Part shown: piece after piece, positions 15,445 through 24,902 of the stretch | Layout: the number at the start of each line of letters is the position of its first letter | Position numbering within the stretch: position 1 is the stretch's first letter | NCBI RefSeq assembly: GCF_013423485.1 | Contig: NZ_JABFFR010000020.1 | Location: forward strand, 20,434-84,433 | Length of the DNA: 64,000 bases | Origin: Azospirillum oleiclasticum | Lineage (GTDB): Bacteria > Pseudomonadota > Alphaproteobacteria > Azospirillales > Azospirillaceae | Direction: 5' to 3' | The notes under the pieces: model-generated | Told to the model about the DNA's origin: nothing | Seen by the model: the letters and a program-made list of their open reading frames with translations, nothing else | Database searches by the model: none | Made by a program: the position numbers and the translations under genes

Positions 15445-17844
15445 ATGAGCGACCAGCACCGCAGCCACGCGCACCATCACGACCATCATCGCGGCGGGCA
15501 CGACCACCATGCCGGAAACGCCGGCGACGCCAAGGTGAAGGACCCGGTGTGCGGCATGATGGTCGATCCCGGGCGGACCGACCACCACGCCGGGCACGGC
15601 GGCCGGACCTTCCACTTCTGCTCGGCGCGCTGTCACGACAGGTTCGTCGCGGCCCCCGAGCAGTACCTGAAGCCGGAGGCCGAGCCTGCCGCGCCCGAGA
15701 CGGCGGTGCCGGCATCGCCGCGGAAGGGCGTGATCCACACCTGCCCGATGCACCCGGAGATCCGCCAGGAGGGTCCGGGCAACTGCCCCATCTGCGGCAT
15801 GGCGTTGGAGCCGGTCGGCGCCAACGTCGGGGAAGGTCCGAACCCCGAACTCGTCGACATGACGCGCCGGTTCCGGGTTGGCACGGTCTTCACGGTGCCG
15901 CTCGTCCTGCTCGAACTCGGCGCCCACCTTCCCGGTCTGGGGCTCCACGCGCTGATCCCGCCGCAGGTTTCCCTGTGGCTCCAGTTCCTGCTGGCGACGC
16001 CGGTGGTTCTGTGGGCGGGCTGGCCGCTGTTGGAGCGGGGCTGGAGGTCGTTCGCGAACCGCAGGCTGAACATGTTCAGCCTGATCGCGTTGGGCGTCGG
16101 GGTGGCCTACCTGTTCAGCTTGGTCGCCACATTCCTGCCCGGCATTTTCCCCGCCGGGTTTCGGAACGCCGAGGGGCTGGTCGCGGTCTATTACGAAGCG
16201 GCCGCCATCATCACCGTGCTGGTGCTGCTGGGGCAGGTGCTCGAGCTGCGCGCCCGCGAGCAGACCGGCGGCGCCATCCGGGCGCTGCTGAACCTGGCTC
16301 CCAACACCGCGCGCCGCATCCGCCCCGACGGCGAGGACGAGGAGGTGACGCTCGACGTCATTCATGTCGGCGACCGGCTGCGGGTCCGCCCCGGCGAGGG
16401 CGTGCCGGTGGACGGCGAGGTGCTGGAGGGCCGCAGCGCCGTGGACGAGTCCATGGTGACCGGCGAAAGCATGCCGGTCGGGAAGGAGCCGGGGGCGACG
16501 GTGATCGGTGGAACCGTGAACCAGACCGGCGCCTTGGTGATGCGCGCCGACAAGGTCGGCTCGGACACCATGCTGTCGCGCATCGTGACCATGGTCGCCG
16601 AGGCGCAGCGCAGCCGCGCGCCGATCCAGCGCATGGCCGACGTGGTGTCCGGTTACTTCGTCCCGGCCGTCATCGTCGTCGCCGTCCTGGCCTTTGCCGG
16701 CTGGATGGTGTGGGGGCCGCAGCCCGCCTTCGCGTACGCGCTGATCGCGGCGGTGTCGGTGCTCATCATCGCGTGCCCCTGTGCTCTGGGGCTGGCGACG
16801 CCGATGTCGATCATGGTCGGGGTGGGGAAGGGCGCCACGGCGGGCGTGCTGATCAAGGACGCGGCGTCCCTGGAGCGGTTCGAGAAGGTAGACACGCTGG
16901 TCGTCGACAAGACCGGCACCCTGACCGAGGGCAAGCCGAAGGTGACCGCCGTGGTTCCGGCACCGGGCGTCGACGAGGCGGAGCTGCTGTCGTTGGCGGC
17001 GAGCCTGGAGCGGTCGAGCGAGCATCCGCTGGCGGCCGCCATCGTCGCCTCCGCCGGGGAGCGGGGCCTGCCGCTGCGGGACGTCGCCGATTTCGGCTCC
17101 GTGACCGGCAAGGGCGTGGCCGGAACGGTCGGCGGGCGCGCGGTGGCGCTGGGCAACGCCGTGATGATGCGCGACCGGGGTGTTGCGCTGGGCGATCTGG
17201 AGGCACGCGCCGACGAGCTGCGGCGCGAGGGCGCGACGGCGCTGTACGCCGCGGTGGATGGCCGGCCGGGCGGCGTCATCGCGGTCGCCGACCCGATCAA
17301 GGCGAGCACGCCGCAGGCGCTGGCGACGCTGCGGGCGGACGGCGTGCGCATCGTGATGCTGACCGGCGACAACCGGACGACGGCCGAGGCGGTGGCGCGG
17401 CGCCTGGGCATCGACGAGGTCGAGGCCGAGGTGCTGCCGGACCAGAAGCACCAGGTCGTCCGGCGCCTGAAGGCCGAAGGGCGGGTGGTGGCGATGGCGG
17501 GCGACGGCGTGAACGATGCACCGGCGCTCGCCGAGGCCGACGTCGGCGTGGCCATGGGCACCGGCACGGAGGTCGCGATCCAGAGCGCCGGGGTGACGCT
17601 GGTGAAGGGCGACCTCGCGGGCATCGCGCGGGCGCGGGTGCTGAGCCGGGCGACGATGCGGAACATCCGGCAGAACCTGTTCCTCGCGTTCGTCTACAAC
17701 GCGTTGGGGGTTCCGGTCGCGGCGGGGGTCTTCTACCCGCTGTTCGGCTGGACGCTCAGCCCCGTCATCGCCGCCGCCGCCATGGCGCTGAGCTCGGTGT
17801 CGGTGATCGGCAACGCGCTGCGGCTGCGGCGGCTGCGCTTCTAG
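15445..17844 (+). CDS. Copper-exporting P1B-type ATPase with YHS and HMBD metal-binding domains
   Basis: A 799-residue P-type ATPase. The N-terminus is His-rich (HRSHAHHHDHHRGGHDHH), then a YHS domain (KDPVCGMMVD, Cys36) and an HMBD segment (HTCPMHPEIRQEGPGNCPIC) in place of the usual CXXC domains. Core motifs are VTGES, Cys444-Pro-Cys446, DKTGTLTEG with phosphorylated Asp488, SSEHPLAAA, and GDGVNDAPAL. The late membrane segments carry YNALGVP and MALSS, the Cu(I)-type P1B-1 signatures. It should move Cu(I) from the cytoplasm to the periplasm, where the RND pump can act. GGAGG supports the chosen ATG; the frame runs 22 codons further upstream. Confidence 0.93.
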   Translation: MSDQHRSHAHHHDHHRGGHDHHAGNAGDAKVKDPVCGMMVDPGRTDHHAGHGGRTFHFCSARCHDRFVAAPEQYLKPEAEPAAPETAVPASPRKGVIHTCPMHPEIRQEGPGNCPICGMALEPVGANVGEGPNPELVDMTRRFRVGTVFTVPLVLLELGAHLPGLGLHALIPPQVSLWLQFLLATPVVLWAGWPLLERGWRSFANRRLNMFSLIALGVGVAYLFSLVATFLPGIFPAGFRNAEGLVAVYYEAAAIITVLVLLGQVLELRAREQTGGAIRALLNLAPNTARRIRPDGEDEEVTLDVIHVGDRLRVRPGEGVPVDGEVLEGRSAVDESMVTGESMPVGKEPGATVIGGTVNQTGALVMRADKVGSDTMLSRIVTMVAEAQRSRAPIQRMADVVSGYFVPAVIVVAVLAFAGWMVWGPQPAFAYALIAAVSVLIIACPCALGLATPMSIMVGVGKGATAGVLIKDAASLERFEKVDTLVVDKTGTLTEGKPKVTAVVPAPGVDEAELLSLAASLERSSEHPLAAAIVASAGERGLPLRDVADFGSVTGKGVAGTVGGRAVALGNAVMMRDRGVALGDLEARADELRREGATALYAAVDGRPGGVIAVADPIKASTPQALATLRADGVRIVMLTGDNRTTAEAVARRLGIDEVEAEVLPDQKHQVVRRLKAEGRVVAMAGDGVNDAPALAEADVGVAMGTGTEVAIQSAGVTLVKGDLAGIARARVLSRATMRNIRQNLFLAFVYNALGVPVAAGVFYPLFGWTLSPVIAAAAMALSSVSVIGNALRLRRLRF

Positions 17845-18064
17845 TTCTACTGTGTCATAAATCTGGATTGATGGCGCGGATCGCTGTAGGAAGGGGGGTT
17901 TATCGGTAGTTGGTTCAGCAGCAATGCGCATGAAGCCTGCGCAATGGAATATTCAGACATCGTCCGAATGAAAGCGCTGCCAACCCAACAGGTCGAAACC
18001 ACACGGTCGGCGAGCGCGTCGCCAACCTGGAATGAGTTTGCTGTCGGAAACGGGGGCAAGGCGG
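17845..18064. other. Intergenic end of the copper locus
   Basis: A 220-bp gap between the convergent copper ATPase and histidine kinase genes. A minus-strand frame of about 70 codons and a plus-strand frame of about 62 codons cross it, but neither has a ribosome site or a recognised motif. The composition is less GC-rich than the flanking genes, so it could be a remnant of a mobile element. Confidence 0.4.
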
Positions 18065-20467
18065 TCAGCCCACCAGACGGTCGTCTTCGACCGGATGCGC
18101 GGGATCGCCGATCATCGCAACTGAGGGAATGAGGATGGTGAACGTGGTCCCCACCGCCACCTCCGACGACACGGACACGGGATGGTCGAGCATCCCGGAC
18201 AGTCGCTGAACGATTGACAATCCCAGCCCCAACCCCTGCCCGCGCCGCCGCCCGGCGGTGTCCACTTGATGGAACTCCTCGAAAATGAGGTCGAGTTGAT
18301 CGGCTGGAATGCCGATGCCGGTGTCAGTGACGCGGATCTCGACGCCAGCCGGAATCTGGTGACTTGACAGCGTGACGTTCCCTTCGGACGTGTAGCGGAT
18401 GGCGTTCTCAATCAGGTTCCGCACCATGCGCCCGACCAGCACCCGGTCGCTGCGCACTGTCGCATCGCCGTGCAGCAATGCCCGGAATTCGAGCCCCTTG
18501 CCCCGGACCACGGGTGTGTATGCGGTGGCGATTTCGGTCAGGAGACCGTCGAGCGCGAACGAATTGATATGGACCTCGACCCCGCCGGCATCCAGGCGGG
18601 AGAGATCGAGCAGACCATCCAGCAGTTCCCTGAGCGTCGTCAGGTTGCTCTCGATCACGGCCATGCAACGCTCCGTCCGCTCGTCCACGTTCTGGCTGCG
18701 CAGCACCTCCATGAAGAAGAACAGCGACTGAAGGGGCTGACGCAGGTCATGGCTGGCCACGGCGATGAAACGGGCCTTGGCCTGCGACGCCTGTTCGGCG
18801 CGCTTCATGGCGGCCTGCAACGCTTCCTCCCGTTGCCGACGGCCCGTCACGTCGAGGGTGATGCCGACCACCCGTTGCGGTGATCCGTCGACTTGCCGAA
18901 GGACGCTTCCCCGCGTCGAAATCCAATGCGTCCGACCGTCACCGTGCACCACCCGATACTCCCGAATGAAATGGGCGCAGGCCTCGGCGATCACGCGGTC
19001 GTGCTCCGTCATCGCGGCGTCGCGGTCGTCGGGATGCAGATGACGTTGCCATTCCCGAGCGAAGGAGCCGGCGTCGGCGGGCGAGAGTCCGTGCATGAGG
19101 CACGCGTCGGGCGACGCGCTTCCTTCCCCGGTTCGCAGGTCGACGTCGAAGGTGCCGGCGTCGGCGGCGCTCACGGCCAGCCGGAGCTGTTCGGCGGAAT
19201 GCCGCACCGCGGCCTCCGCGCCCTTCCGCTCGGTCACATCCTTCAGATAGAACGTCATCCCTTCCCGGGACGGAAACCCGCGGACGAGGTACCACTGCCC
19301 CGTGCACCGGCCGAAGAATTCGAACTCGATGGTCTTGTGCTCGTCCATCGCGCGCTGGCAGAGCTCCCGGACGGCCGTGTCGGACACCTCCGGAACGTGT
19401 CCCCAAAGGAGAGTCCCGGCCAGCTCCACGCCATCCGGCACCAACGCCAGCGCACGTGCGTTGGCGTAGGTGATGCGCCAGTCGCGATCCACCTCCGCCA
19501 CCGCGTCGGTGATGGTGGACAGTACGTCGGCCATCTTCCGCTGTGTCGCGTTGGCCTGCTCGCGCACGCGGCAGTACTTGCGCACCGCGCAGGCCGCCCC
19601 GCCAGCGCACAGCAGCAGTATGACGGAGAAGGCCACCATCGAGCGCATTACCGCGTCGTCCACGCCGTCCATCCCGTCGTCGACAGCGACGGCGACGCCC
19701 GTGTAGGTGCCACTCGTGCCGGACTTGATGGGCGAATAGGCGAGAATGCGGGGGGTGCCGTCGATGCCGACGATCCGCGCAACACCGGGGCCCTCGGCGT
19801 CCAACAGATGATGGCAGGACGTGGCGACCGGTGCCCCGACCACACCCGGCCGTTCCGGAAGACGGGCAAGCACCACGCGATTGCGATCGGTGAGCATGAT
19901 GGCGGCGTTGTCAGGCCAGGGCAGCAGCGCGATCAGGTGCTCCAGCCATGCGGTGTCGAGCACGGCGACAGCCTCGCCCACACGCGTACCTTCGGCATTA
20001 CGGAAGGTCAGGGAAAAAGTCAGGGCCGGCCGTCCCGTTGCCGGCGATACGACAAGAGCCCCGATCGCGAAACTGTCCGCCGCCGTCGCCTCGCCGGGCG
20101 ATGGAAAGGCGTTGGCCTGCATGCCCAACAACGCCGGGGCGCTGGCGCAGCGCATCACACCATGATCGTCCACGAAGGCGACCGCCAGATGTTCGGAATA
20201 ATCCTTCTTCAGCCGATTCAGGATATCCCGGCAACGCTCCGGTGCGAGATTCGGCACGTCTGTTCGCACCAGCGTGGCAAGAATCTGCCGGATGCCGTCG
20301 AACGTCCGCTGCGCCTCGATATCGATGAGATTCAGGAGGCGCGATGCTTCTGCCTCGATTTCCTGGCGGCGATCATCGCGAAGCCGAATTTTCCCTTGGA
20401 TTTCAAACGCGAAAATCGGCATCGCCGCCAGGACGAACAGCGCGAACAATTTGCGAATGTCCAACAT
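18065..20467 (-). CDS. Membrane sensor histidine kinase with PAS domains
   Basis: An 800-residue kinase. A first membrane segment (residues 5-22) and a second near 274-294 flank a periplasmic sensor domain of about 250 residues. Two PAS domains follow, the second ending in a PAC-like RVVGITLDVTGRRQ. The dimerisation helix has ASHDLRQPLQSL with phospho-His near 573, and the ATPase domain has NLIENAIRYT, DTGIGIP and GLGLGLSIVQRL. It has no receiver domain and no response regulator lies beside it, so its partner is elsewhere. The start has GAGGAGATGGCGG before it; the frame is open 23 codons upstream without a better site. Confidence 0.85.
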   Translation of the reverse strand: MLDIRKLFALFVLAAMPIFAFEIQGKIRLRDDRRQEIEAEASRLLNLIDIEAQRTFDGIRQILATLVRTDVPNLAPERCRDILNRLKKDYSEHLAVAFVDDHGVMRCASAPALLGMQANAFPSPGEATAADSFAIGALVVSPATGRPALTFSLTFRNAEGTRVGEAVAVLDTAWLEHLIALLPWPDNAAIMLTDRNRVVLARLPERPGVVGAPVATSCHHLLDAEGPGVARIVGIDGTPRILAYSPIKSGTSGTYTGVAVAVDDGMDGVDDAVMRSMVAFSVILLLCAGGAACAVRKYCRVREQANATQRKMADVLSTITDAVAEVDRDWRITYANARALALVPDGVELAGTLLWGHVPEVSDTAVRELCQRAMDEHKTIEFEFFGRCTGQWYLVRGFPSREGMTFYLKDVTERKGAEAAVRHSAEQLRLAVSAADAGTFDVDLRTGEGSASPDACLMHGLSPADAGSFAREWQRHLHPDDRDAAMTEHDRVIAEACAHFIREYRVVHGDGRTHWISTRGSVLRQVDGSPQRVVGITLDVTGRRQREEALQAAMKRAEQASQAKARFIAVASHDLRQPLQSLFFFMEVLRSQNVDERTERCMAVIESNLTTLRELLDGLLDLSRLDAGGVEVHINSFALDGLLTEIATAYTPVVRGKGLEFRALLHGDATVRSDRVLVGRMVRNLIENAIRYTSEGNVTLSSHQIPAGVEIRVTDTGIGIPADQLDLIFEEFHQVDTAGRRRGQGLGLGLSIVQRLSGMLDHPVSVSSEVAVGTTFTILIPSVAMIGDPAHPVEDDRLVG

Positions 20468-20870
20468 CCGCCATCTCCTCGCCCCTCGGAAGGGACGCTT
20501 CATCTGCAAACAAACTAAGTATACGACCTCTGTCACGAAATTTCAATTTTGGGTTCGTAATATGATTCTTAATAGATGCGAAATACTTGTTCAAGATCCG
20601 AACATTAAAATTGTCTTAAACTCGATAATAACAAGATTTAGTTGGCCCACATCCCCACAATCAACAAAAGATAGACTCATAGGGTCCGAAACGTAGACTG
20701 ATCGGATCAACCGTCTTATAGACTTGGCACAGAGCGGCACGTTGCCGCGGACATTGCGGAGTCACAATGGTCAGCACGTTGATCAATTTCTGATGGATAT
20801 CCCTAAACCGCGTCTTTGAACATTGGACAGGGTGCAGCGACATGGCTTCCGGCTGTCCGCTGACGGCCGT
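20468..20870. other. AT-rich intergenic region
   Basis: About 400 bp without a supported gene. From about 20500 to 20700 the DNA is strongly AT-rich and includes runs such as AACATTAAAATTGTCTTAAA. It is probably promoter DNA for the kinase on its left, or acquired sequence. No clear hairpin or repeat was seen. Confidence 0.5.
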
Positions 20871-21068
20871 TCAGGTCCGGTCGACGAAATGGAACGAGTG
20901 GAACACGATTGTGTTCGTGCGCACATCGCGGATCTCCAGTGTGAAGGCGGCTTTGAACTCCTTCAAAATCTGTTCCATGCCGCGCACCATGATCAGAATG
21001 CGCTCGAGCTGGAGGCCTTCATCATCGCCATCCATAAGCGTGCCGAAGCACGAAAACTGATAATTCAT
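20871..21068 (-). CDS. Small conserved-looking protein, function unknown
   Basis: A 65-residue protein starting MNYQFSCFGTLMDGDDEG with ERILIMVRGMEQILKEF in the middle and a beta-rich end TNTIVFHSFHFVD. The start has TAGGAGACACGCGTC before the ATG, a good ribosome site. Its balanced composition is unlike a chance frame in GC-rich DNA. No domain is recognised. It lies alone between the sensor kinase and a Crp/Fnr regulator on the same strand. Confidence 0.6.
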   Translation of the reverse strand: MNYQFSCFGTLMDGDDEGLQLERILIMVRGMEQILKEFKAAFTLEIRDVRTNTIVFHSFHFVDRT

Positions 21069-21269
21069 GACGCGTGTCTCCTAAAACATCCTCTGTTTTC
21101 ACAGAACCTGACGGCAATTATTCGACCGCATACTGCGCGGCCCATTGACCGGAGATGACCGCACCTGAGATCTTGAATAGAGCATGGGAGCAGCAGATGA
21201 TTCACCCGGCCTTTTGCACTTGCAGCATCCATTCGGCTGACGCCGGCACACATGTGCCAGTGGCGCGCC

Positions 21270-22001
21270 TCACAGGATGAACTGGCACCCGGTGGGCTCG
21301 GACGTGGTGTAGCAGGCGAAGGAAATCAGAGCGTCACGGTTGTGGATGACCAGCATGTTGCTGCCCAGCGTGGCCAGCCCACGATCCCTCAATTCCGTCA
21401 ACGACCGGTTCACATGGGTACCCGAAAGCCCCAGCGAATCCGCGATGTGCTGCCGCTGCAAGGGAAAATGCACCCAAGACCCGTTGCCGATGCCGAGATC
21501 GCGCACACGGTCGAAGATCTCCAGCATCAGATAGCCAATGCGCTGCGGAGCCGTCAGCCGGCCGATCGCAGCAAGGCGGTTTTCATAACGTCGCTCCTTG
21601 GCGAAGAGCGTGCGGATCAACGTCCGGTATCGCGTGGGACGGCCGATCAGGTGGTCCTGCACCGCGCCATTGTCCAGCACGCAAACAGTCACCGGCGTCA
21701 GCGACTGCACGTGATGGTCCATGATGCCGGTCAGTGCCTTTTCCAGGCCGATCGCCTCGCCTGGCAATAGGATGTCGAGAATCTGCCGGCTGCCGTTCGG
21801 CAGGCGGCGGTACTTGAACGCCCAGCCGGCTATCAGGGTGCACACAGCGTCGCCGATGCGCGGCGACGGCGCAATGTCTTGCTTCGGCGGCATTGAGACC
21901 TGTCCCGACCGCGAATGCATGATGTCCGTCAGTTCATCATCCGTGAGTTGCTCGAACAGCGGTTTGCGGCGAAGATCGCAGGTCAGGCAGGGGGAGTTCA
22001 T
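21270..22001 (-). CDS. Crp/Fnr-family transcription regulator
   Basis: A 243-residue regulator with an N-terminal cyclic-nucleotide-fold sensor and a C-terminal winged helix. The N-terminus has only Cys5 and Cys8 (CLTC), so it lacks the four cysteines of an oxygen-sensing Fnr. The HTH is RQHIADSLGLSGTHVNRSL. Its recognition helix ends GTHVNR instead of the ESVSR-like motif of Fnr that reads TTGAT half-sites, so a changed operator is expected. It is a candidate reader of the TTAACC-N2-GGTTAA boxes found downstream. GGACC lies 6 bp before the ATG. The signal it senses is not evident. Confidence 0.88.
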   Translation of the reverse strand: MNSPCLTCDLRRKPLFEQLTDDELTDIMHSRSGQVSMPPKQDIAPSPRIGDAVCTLIAGWAFKYRRLPNGSRQILDILLPGEAIGLEKALTGIMDHHVQSLTPVTVCVLDNGAVQDHLIGRPTRYRTLIRTLFAKERRYENRLAAIGRLTAPQRIGYLMLEIFDRVRDLGIGNGSWVHFPLQRQHIADSLGLSGTHVNRSLTELRDRGLATLGSNMLVIHNRDALISFACYTTSEPTGCQFIL

Positions 22002-22226
22002 GCAGGGTCCTTCGTGCGCCCTTGCGATGTTGTCGGCATCGTTCCACGCGGGCGAAACTATGGCGCACCCCAAAGTGCCGTCAAAGCCACCTTCTGCACG
22101 ACTCGCCTCGTATGTTATCCGAGCAGCGGTCTCGCACGCACTGGCACATTTGGTCTCCAAGGCGCCGAATGTTGTCAGACCAATGAACCGGCGCGAACCG
22201 CCCGCCCAGGGAGTGTTGACGAGGCC

Positions 22227-22646
22227 ATGACCGGCGATGACAAGACAAACGCCCCTCTTTTCGGCGACGGTGCCGGAACCAGCGACCGAACCCTGTTCGA
22301 CGCCGACCGCATCCCTGCCATGGTTTTCGTATATCGTGCCGACGGTCGCTGTGACTACCGCAACCAGCGCTACTACAACCTGACCGGCCTGGATCCGGTC
22401 CGGGATGGAGACAGCCGCTGGGGAGCGGCCCTGCATCCGGACGATCACGCCCCGGTCCGCGAGCGATGGCGCGAAAGCGTCCTGCTGAACGTGCCGTTCG
22501 AAGGCCGTTACCGGCTGCGCATGGCGGACGGCACCTATCGATGGCACGTCGAGCGGGCGGAGCCGCACTACGACGACGGAACCGAGGCGATCCTGTGGTA
22601 CGGCGTCGCCATCGACATCCACGGCCTTCCGGACTCCCCGCCATAA
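22227..22646 (+). CDS. Single-PAS-domain protein
   Basis: A 139-residue soluble protein that is almost entirely one PAS domain of the PAS_3 kind: MVFVYRADGRCDYRNQRYYN, then ALHPDDHAPVRERW, YRLRMADGTYRWH and an ending in WYGVAIDIH. It has no output domain, so it may modulate a partner kinase or the divergent regulator gene 225 bp away. The start was placed at the ATG at 22227 with GACGAGG just upstream; the open frame extends farther left but overlaps the promoter region of the divergent gene. Confidence 0.72.
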   Translation: MTGDDKTNAPLFGDGAGTSDRTLFDADRIPAMVFVYRADGRCDYRNQRYYNLTGLDPVRDGDSRWGAALHPDDHAPVRERWRESVLLNVPFEGRYRLRMADGTYRWHVERAEPHYDDGTEAILWYGVAIDIHGLPDSPP

Positions 22647-22679
22647 ATCCGTGCGTGACCGGGATGATTCTCCGCGGCA

Positions 22680-22693
22680 CTAACCTGGATTAA
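22680..22693 (+). promoter_or_regulatory. Box 1 of the TTAACCYGGRTTAA family
   Basis: CTAACCTGGATTAA, 54 bp before the start codon of the small conserved gene that leads into phaC. It matches the palindrome consensus at all but one or two positions. A weak -10 candidate GACACT follows 21 bp after the box. Confidence 0.72.
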
Positions 22694-22747
22694 GGCGCCT
22701 CTTGCCACGCCGGGGACACTGGTGGCTCCCGGCACGGAGGACACGCC

Positions 22748-23059
22748 ATGCTGCTGATCACCATCGAGGACTGCATTGCACTGAGCGGTTTGACGGAAGA
22801 GGAAATCGACGCCATCGCCGCACACGAGCACCTGCCCGAGATCGTCGCCACAGAGCTGGGCGCCTATCTTGAACAGACGCCCCAGGGTCGGCGAACCATC
22901 CGCCACATGATCGAGGACGACATCACCGCCGCCATGGCGGCACGCGATACACGCCGGGCCGGAATCCTGAAAATGGTGTTGGCGCACTACGTCCGGCACC
23001 AGGAGAACCAGCCGGTGACGCGGGAGGACGACGATCATGGACGCTCTGTCGTTGCCTGA
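22748..23059 (+). CDS. Small conserved protein A (paralogue of the gene at 58330), function unknown
   Basis: A 103-residue acidic helical protein. Its first half (ITIEDCIALSGLTEEEIDAI, then AAHEHLPEIVATELGAYL) is nearly identical to that of the product of 58330-58608. Both genes have the TTAACC-type box at 54-58 bp upstream. The first residues after Leu3 carry a conserved Cys9. It overlaps phaC by 23 bp, so the two are translationally coupled, linking it to PHA metabolism. No family is recognised. Confidence 0.72.
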   Translation: MLLITIEDCIALSGLTEEEIDAIAAHEHLPEIVATELGAYLEQTPQGRRTIRHMIEDDITAAMAARDTRRAGILKMVLAHYVRHQENQPVTREDDDHGRSVVA

Positions 23060-24902
23060 ACAATCGCCGATCACCGCGACAGCGGTTCCTCCCGCCCCGC
23101 CGTCGACACCGGCCGTGTCTCGAGCCGACCGTACGGCCCCGGAGAGGGCACGCAGCCCGGTCTACGGCTACTCCTATCTGCCCGTGCGCGGTGACCTCAT
23201 CGACCGCCTGGCGCATGCTTGGCAAAGCCGGTTCACACTGTCGGTGTCACCGGCCGCCACGATGCTGGCCTTCGCCGATTGGGCGGTGCACCTCGCCAAT
23301 GCGCCGGGCAAGCAGGCCGAACTGGTCGACAAGGCGCTGCGCAAGTCGATGCGGCTTCTCGTCCACATGGCATCCTCCGGCCTGGACCCGGACGCCCCGC
23401 CGTGCATCACGCCACTGCCGGCCGACCGCCGCTTTGTGGACGCCGACTGGCGTGCCTTCCCCTTTTCCCTGTACGCCCAGTCGTTCCTGCTGCTGCAGCA
23501 ATGGGTGCACAACGCCACCACGGACATTCCCGGTATTGCCCGAGAGAACGCGCGCATCGTGCCCTTCGTCACCCGCCAGATGCTGGACGTGCTGGCGCCC
23601 TCCAACCATCCCCTCACCAATCCGGAGGTCGTCCGCGCCGCGTATGCCAACTCGGGCATGAACTTCGTCCAGGGGGCGCGCAACTGTCTGGAAGACGCGA
23701 TGCGGTTGATGACCGGACGCCGTCCGGTCGGGCTCGACGCTTTCCAGGTCGGGCGCAACGTTGCCGTGACGGCGGGGCAGGTCGTCTTCCGCAACGAACT
23801 GATGGAGCTGATCCAATACGCCCCGGCCACCGGAACCGTGCATACCGAGCCGGTGCTGATCGTGCCGGCCTGGATCATGAAATACTACATCCTCGACCTT
23901 TCCCCGGAGAATTCGCTGGTCCGCTTCCTGGTCGAGAGCGGCTTCACCGTTTTCATCATTTCCTGGCGCAATCCGGGGACGGAGTTCCGCGACGTCGGGC
24001 TGGACGACTACCGCAGGCTTGGACCCATGGCGGCGCTGGACGCCATCGCCGCGATCTGCGGGGGTCGGCTGGTGCACGCCTGCGGCTATTGCCTGGGCGG
24101 CACGCTGCTCGCGGTCACCGCCGCTGCCATGGCGCGCGACGATGACCAGCGGCTGGCGACGGTGACCCTGCTGGCGGCACAGACCGACTTCACCGAGGCC
24201 GGTGAGCTGATGCTGTTCATCAACGAGAGTCAGGTCGCCTATCTCGAGGACGCCATGTGGGATGCCGGCTATCTTGATATCGACCAGATGGCCGGCGCCT
24301 TCCAGATGCTGCGCTCCAACGATCTCATCTGGTCCCGCATCGTCCGCCAGTATCTGCTGGGCGAGCGGTCGCCGGTGAACGACCTGATGGCCTGGAACGC
24401 TGATGGCACGCGGCTGCCCTACCGGATGCACTCCGAATACATGCGCCACCTCCTGCTCGACAATGATCTGGCGGAAGGGCGCTACCGCGTGGACGGTCGG
24501 CCGGTGGCGGTGACCGACATCCGCACTCCCATCTTCGCCGTGGCGACGGAACGGGACCACGTCGCCCCCTGGCGTTCGGTCTACAAGATCCACCTGTTGA
24601 GCGACACGGCAGTCAGTTTCGTGCTGACCGGTGGAGGGCACAATGCCGGCATCGCCACCGGGCGCAATCGACCCGACGGCATCTTCCGGCGAACTGAGCG
24701 TGATGCCGACGCACGTTATGTGGATCCCGACACATGGCTGGCAACGACACCGGCGGAACCGGGCTCGTGGTGGACGGCCTGGGCGGACTGGCTTGCCCGC
24801 CACTCCACCAACGAGTTGCCCGCCTCATCGATACTTGGTGCGCCGGAACGGGGTTACCCGGCCCTGTGCCCCGCACCAGGCCACTATGTGCTGGAACCAT
24901 AG
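23037..24902 (+). CDS. phaC: Class I poly(R)-hydroxyalkanoate synthase
   Basis: A 621-residue PHA synthase with an alpha/beta-hydrolase core. The nucleophile is Cys352 in the lipase-like box GYCLGG, the catalytic Asp is in ATERDHVAPW, and the His is in GGGHNAGI. The typical N-terminal domain (NPEVVRAAYANSGMNFVQGA, then FRNELMELIQY) and the SPENSLVRFLVESGFTVF segment are present. It polymerises hydroxyacyl-CoA into storage granules. The ATG overlaps the preceding small gene, and the box at 22680 probably controls both, suggesting polymer synthesis as an electron sink when oxygen is short. No phasin or phaA/phaB gene is nearby. Confidence 0.93.
   Translation: MDALSLPEQSPITATAVPPAPPSTPAVSRADRTAPERARSPVYGYSYLPVRGDLIDRLAHAWQSRFTLSVSPAATMLAFADWAVHLANAPGKQAELVDKALRKSMRLLVHMASSGLDPDAPPCITPLPADRRFVDADWRAFPFSLYAQSFLLLQQWVHNATTDIPGIARENARIVPFVTRQMLDVLAPSNHPLTNPEVVRAAYANSGMNFVQGARNCLEDAMRLMTGRRPVGLDAFQVGRNVAVTAGQVVFRNELMELIQYAPATGTVHTEPVLIVPAWIMKYYILDLSPENSLVRFLVESGFTVFIISWRNPGTEFRDVGLDDYRRLGPMAALDAIAAICGGRLVHACGYCLGGTLLAVTAAAMARDDDQRLATVTLLAAQTDFTEAGELMLFINESQVAYLEDAMWDAGYLDIDQMAGAFQMLRSNDLIWSRIVRQYLLGERSPVNDLMAWNADGTRLPYRMHSEYMRHLLLDNDLAEGRYRVDGRPVAVTDIRTPIFAVATERDHVAPWRSVYKIHLLSDTAVSFVLTGGGHNAGIATGRNRPDGIFRRTERDADARYVDPDTWLATTPAEPGSWWTAWADWLARHSTNELPASSILGAPERGYPALCPAPGHYVLEP

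Noticed and set aside
14305..17931. A minus-strand frame of 1208 codons across the copper ATPase
   Set aside because: Antisense to the P-type ATPase with all motifs; no ribosome site and no protein family pattern.
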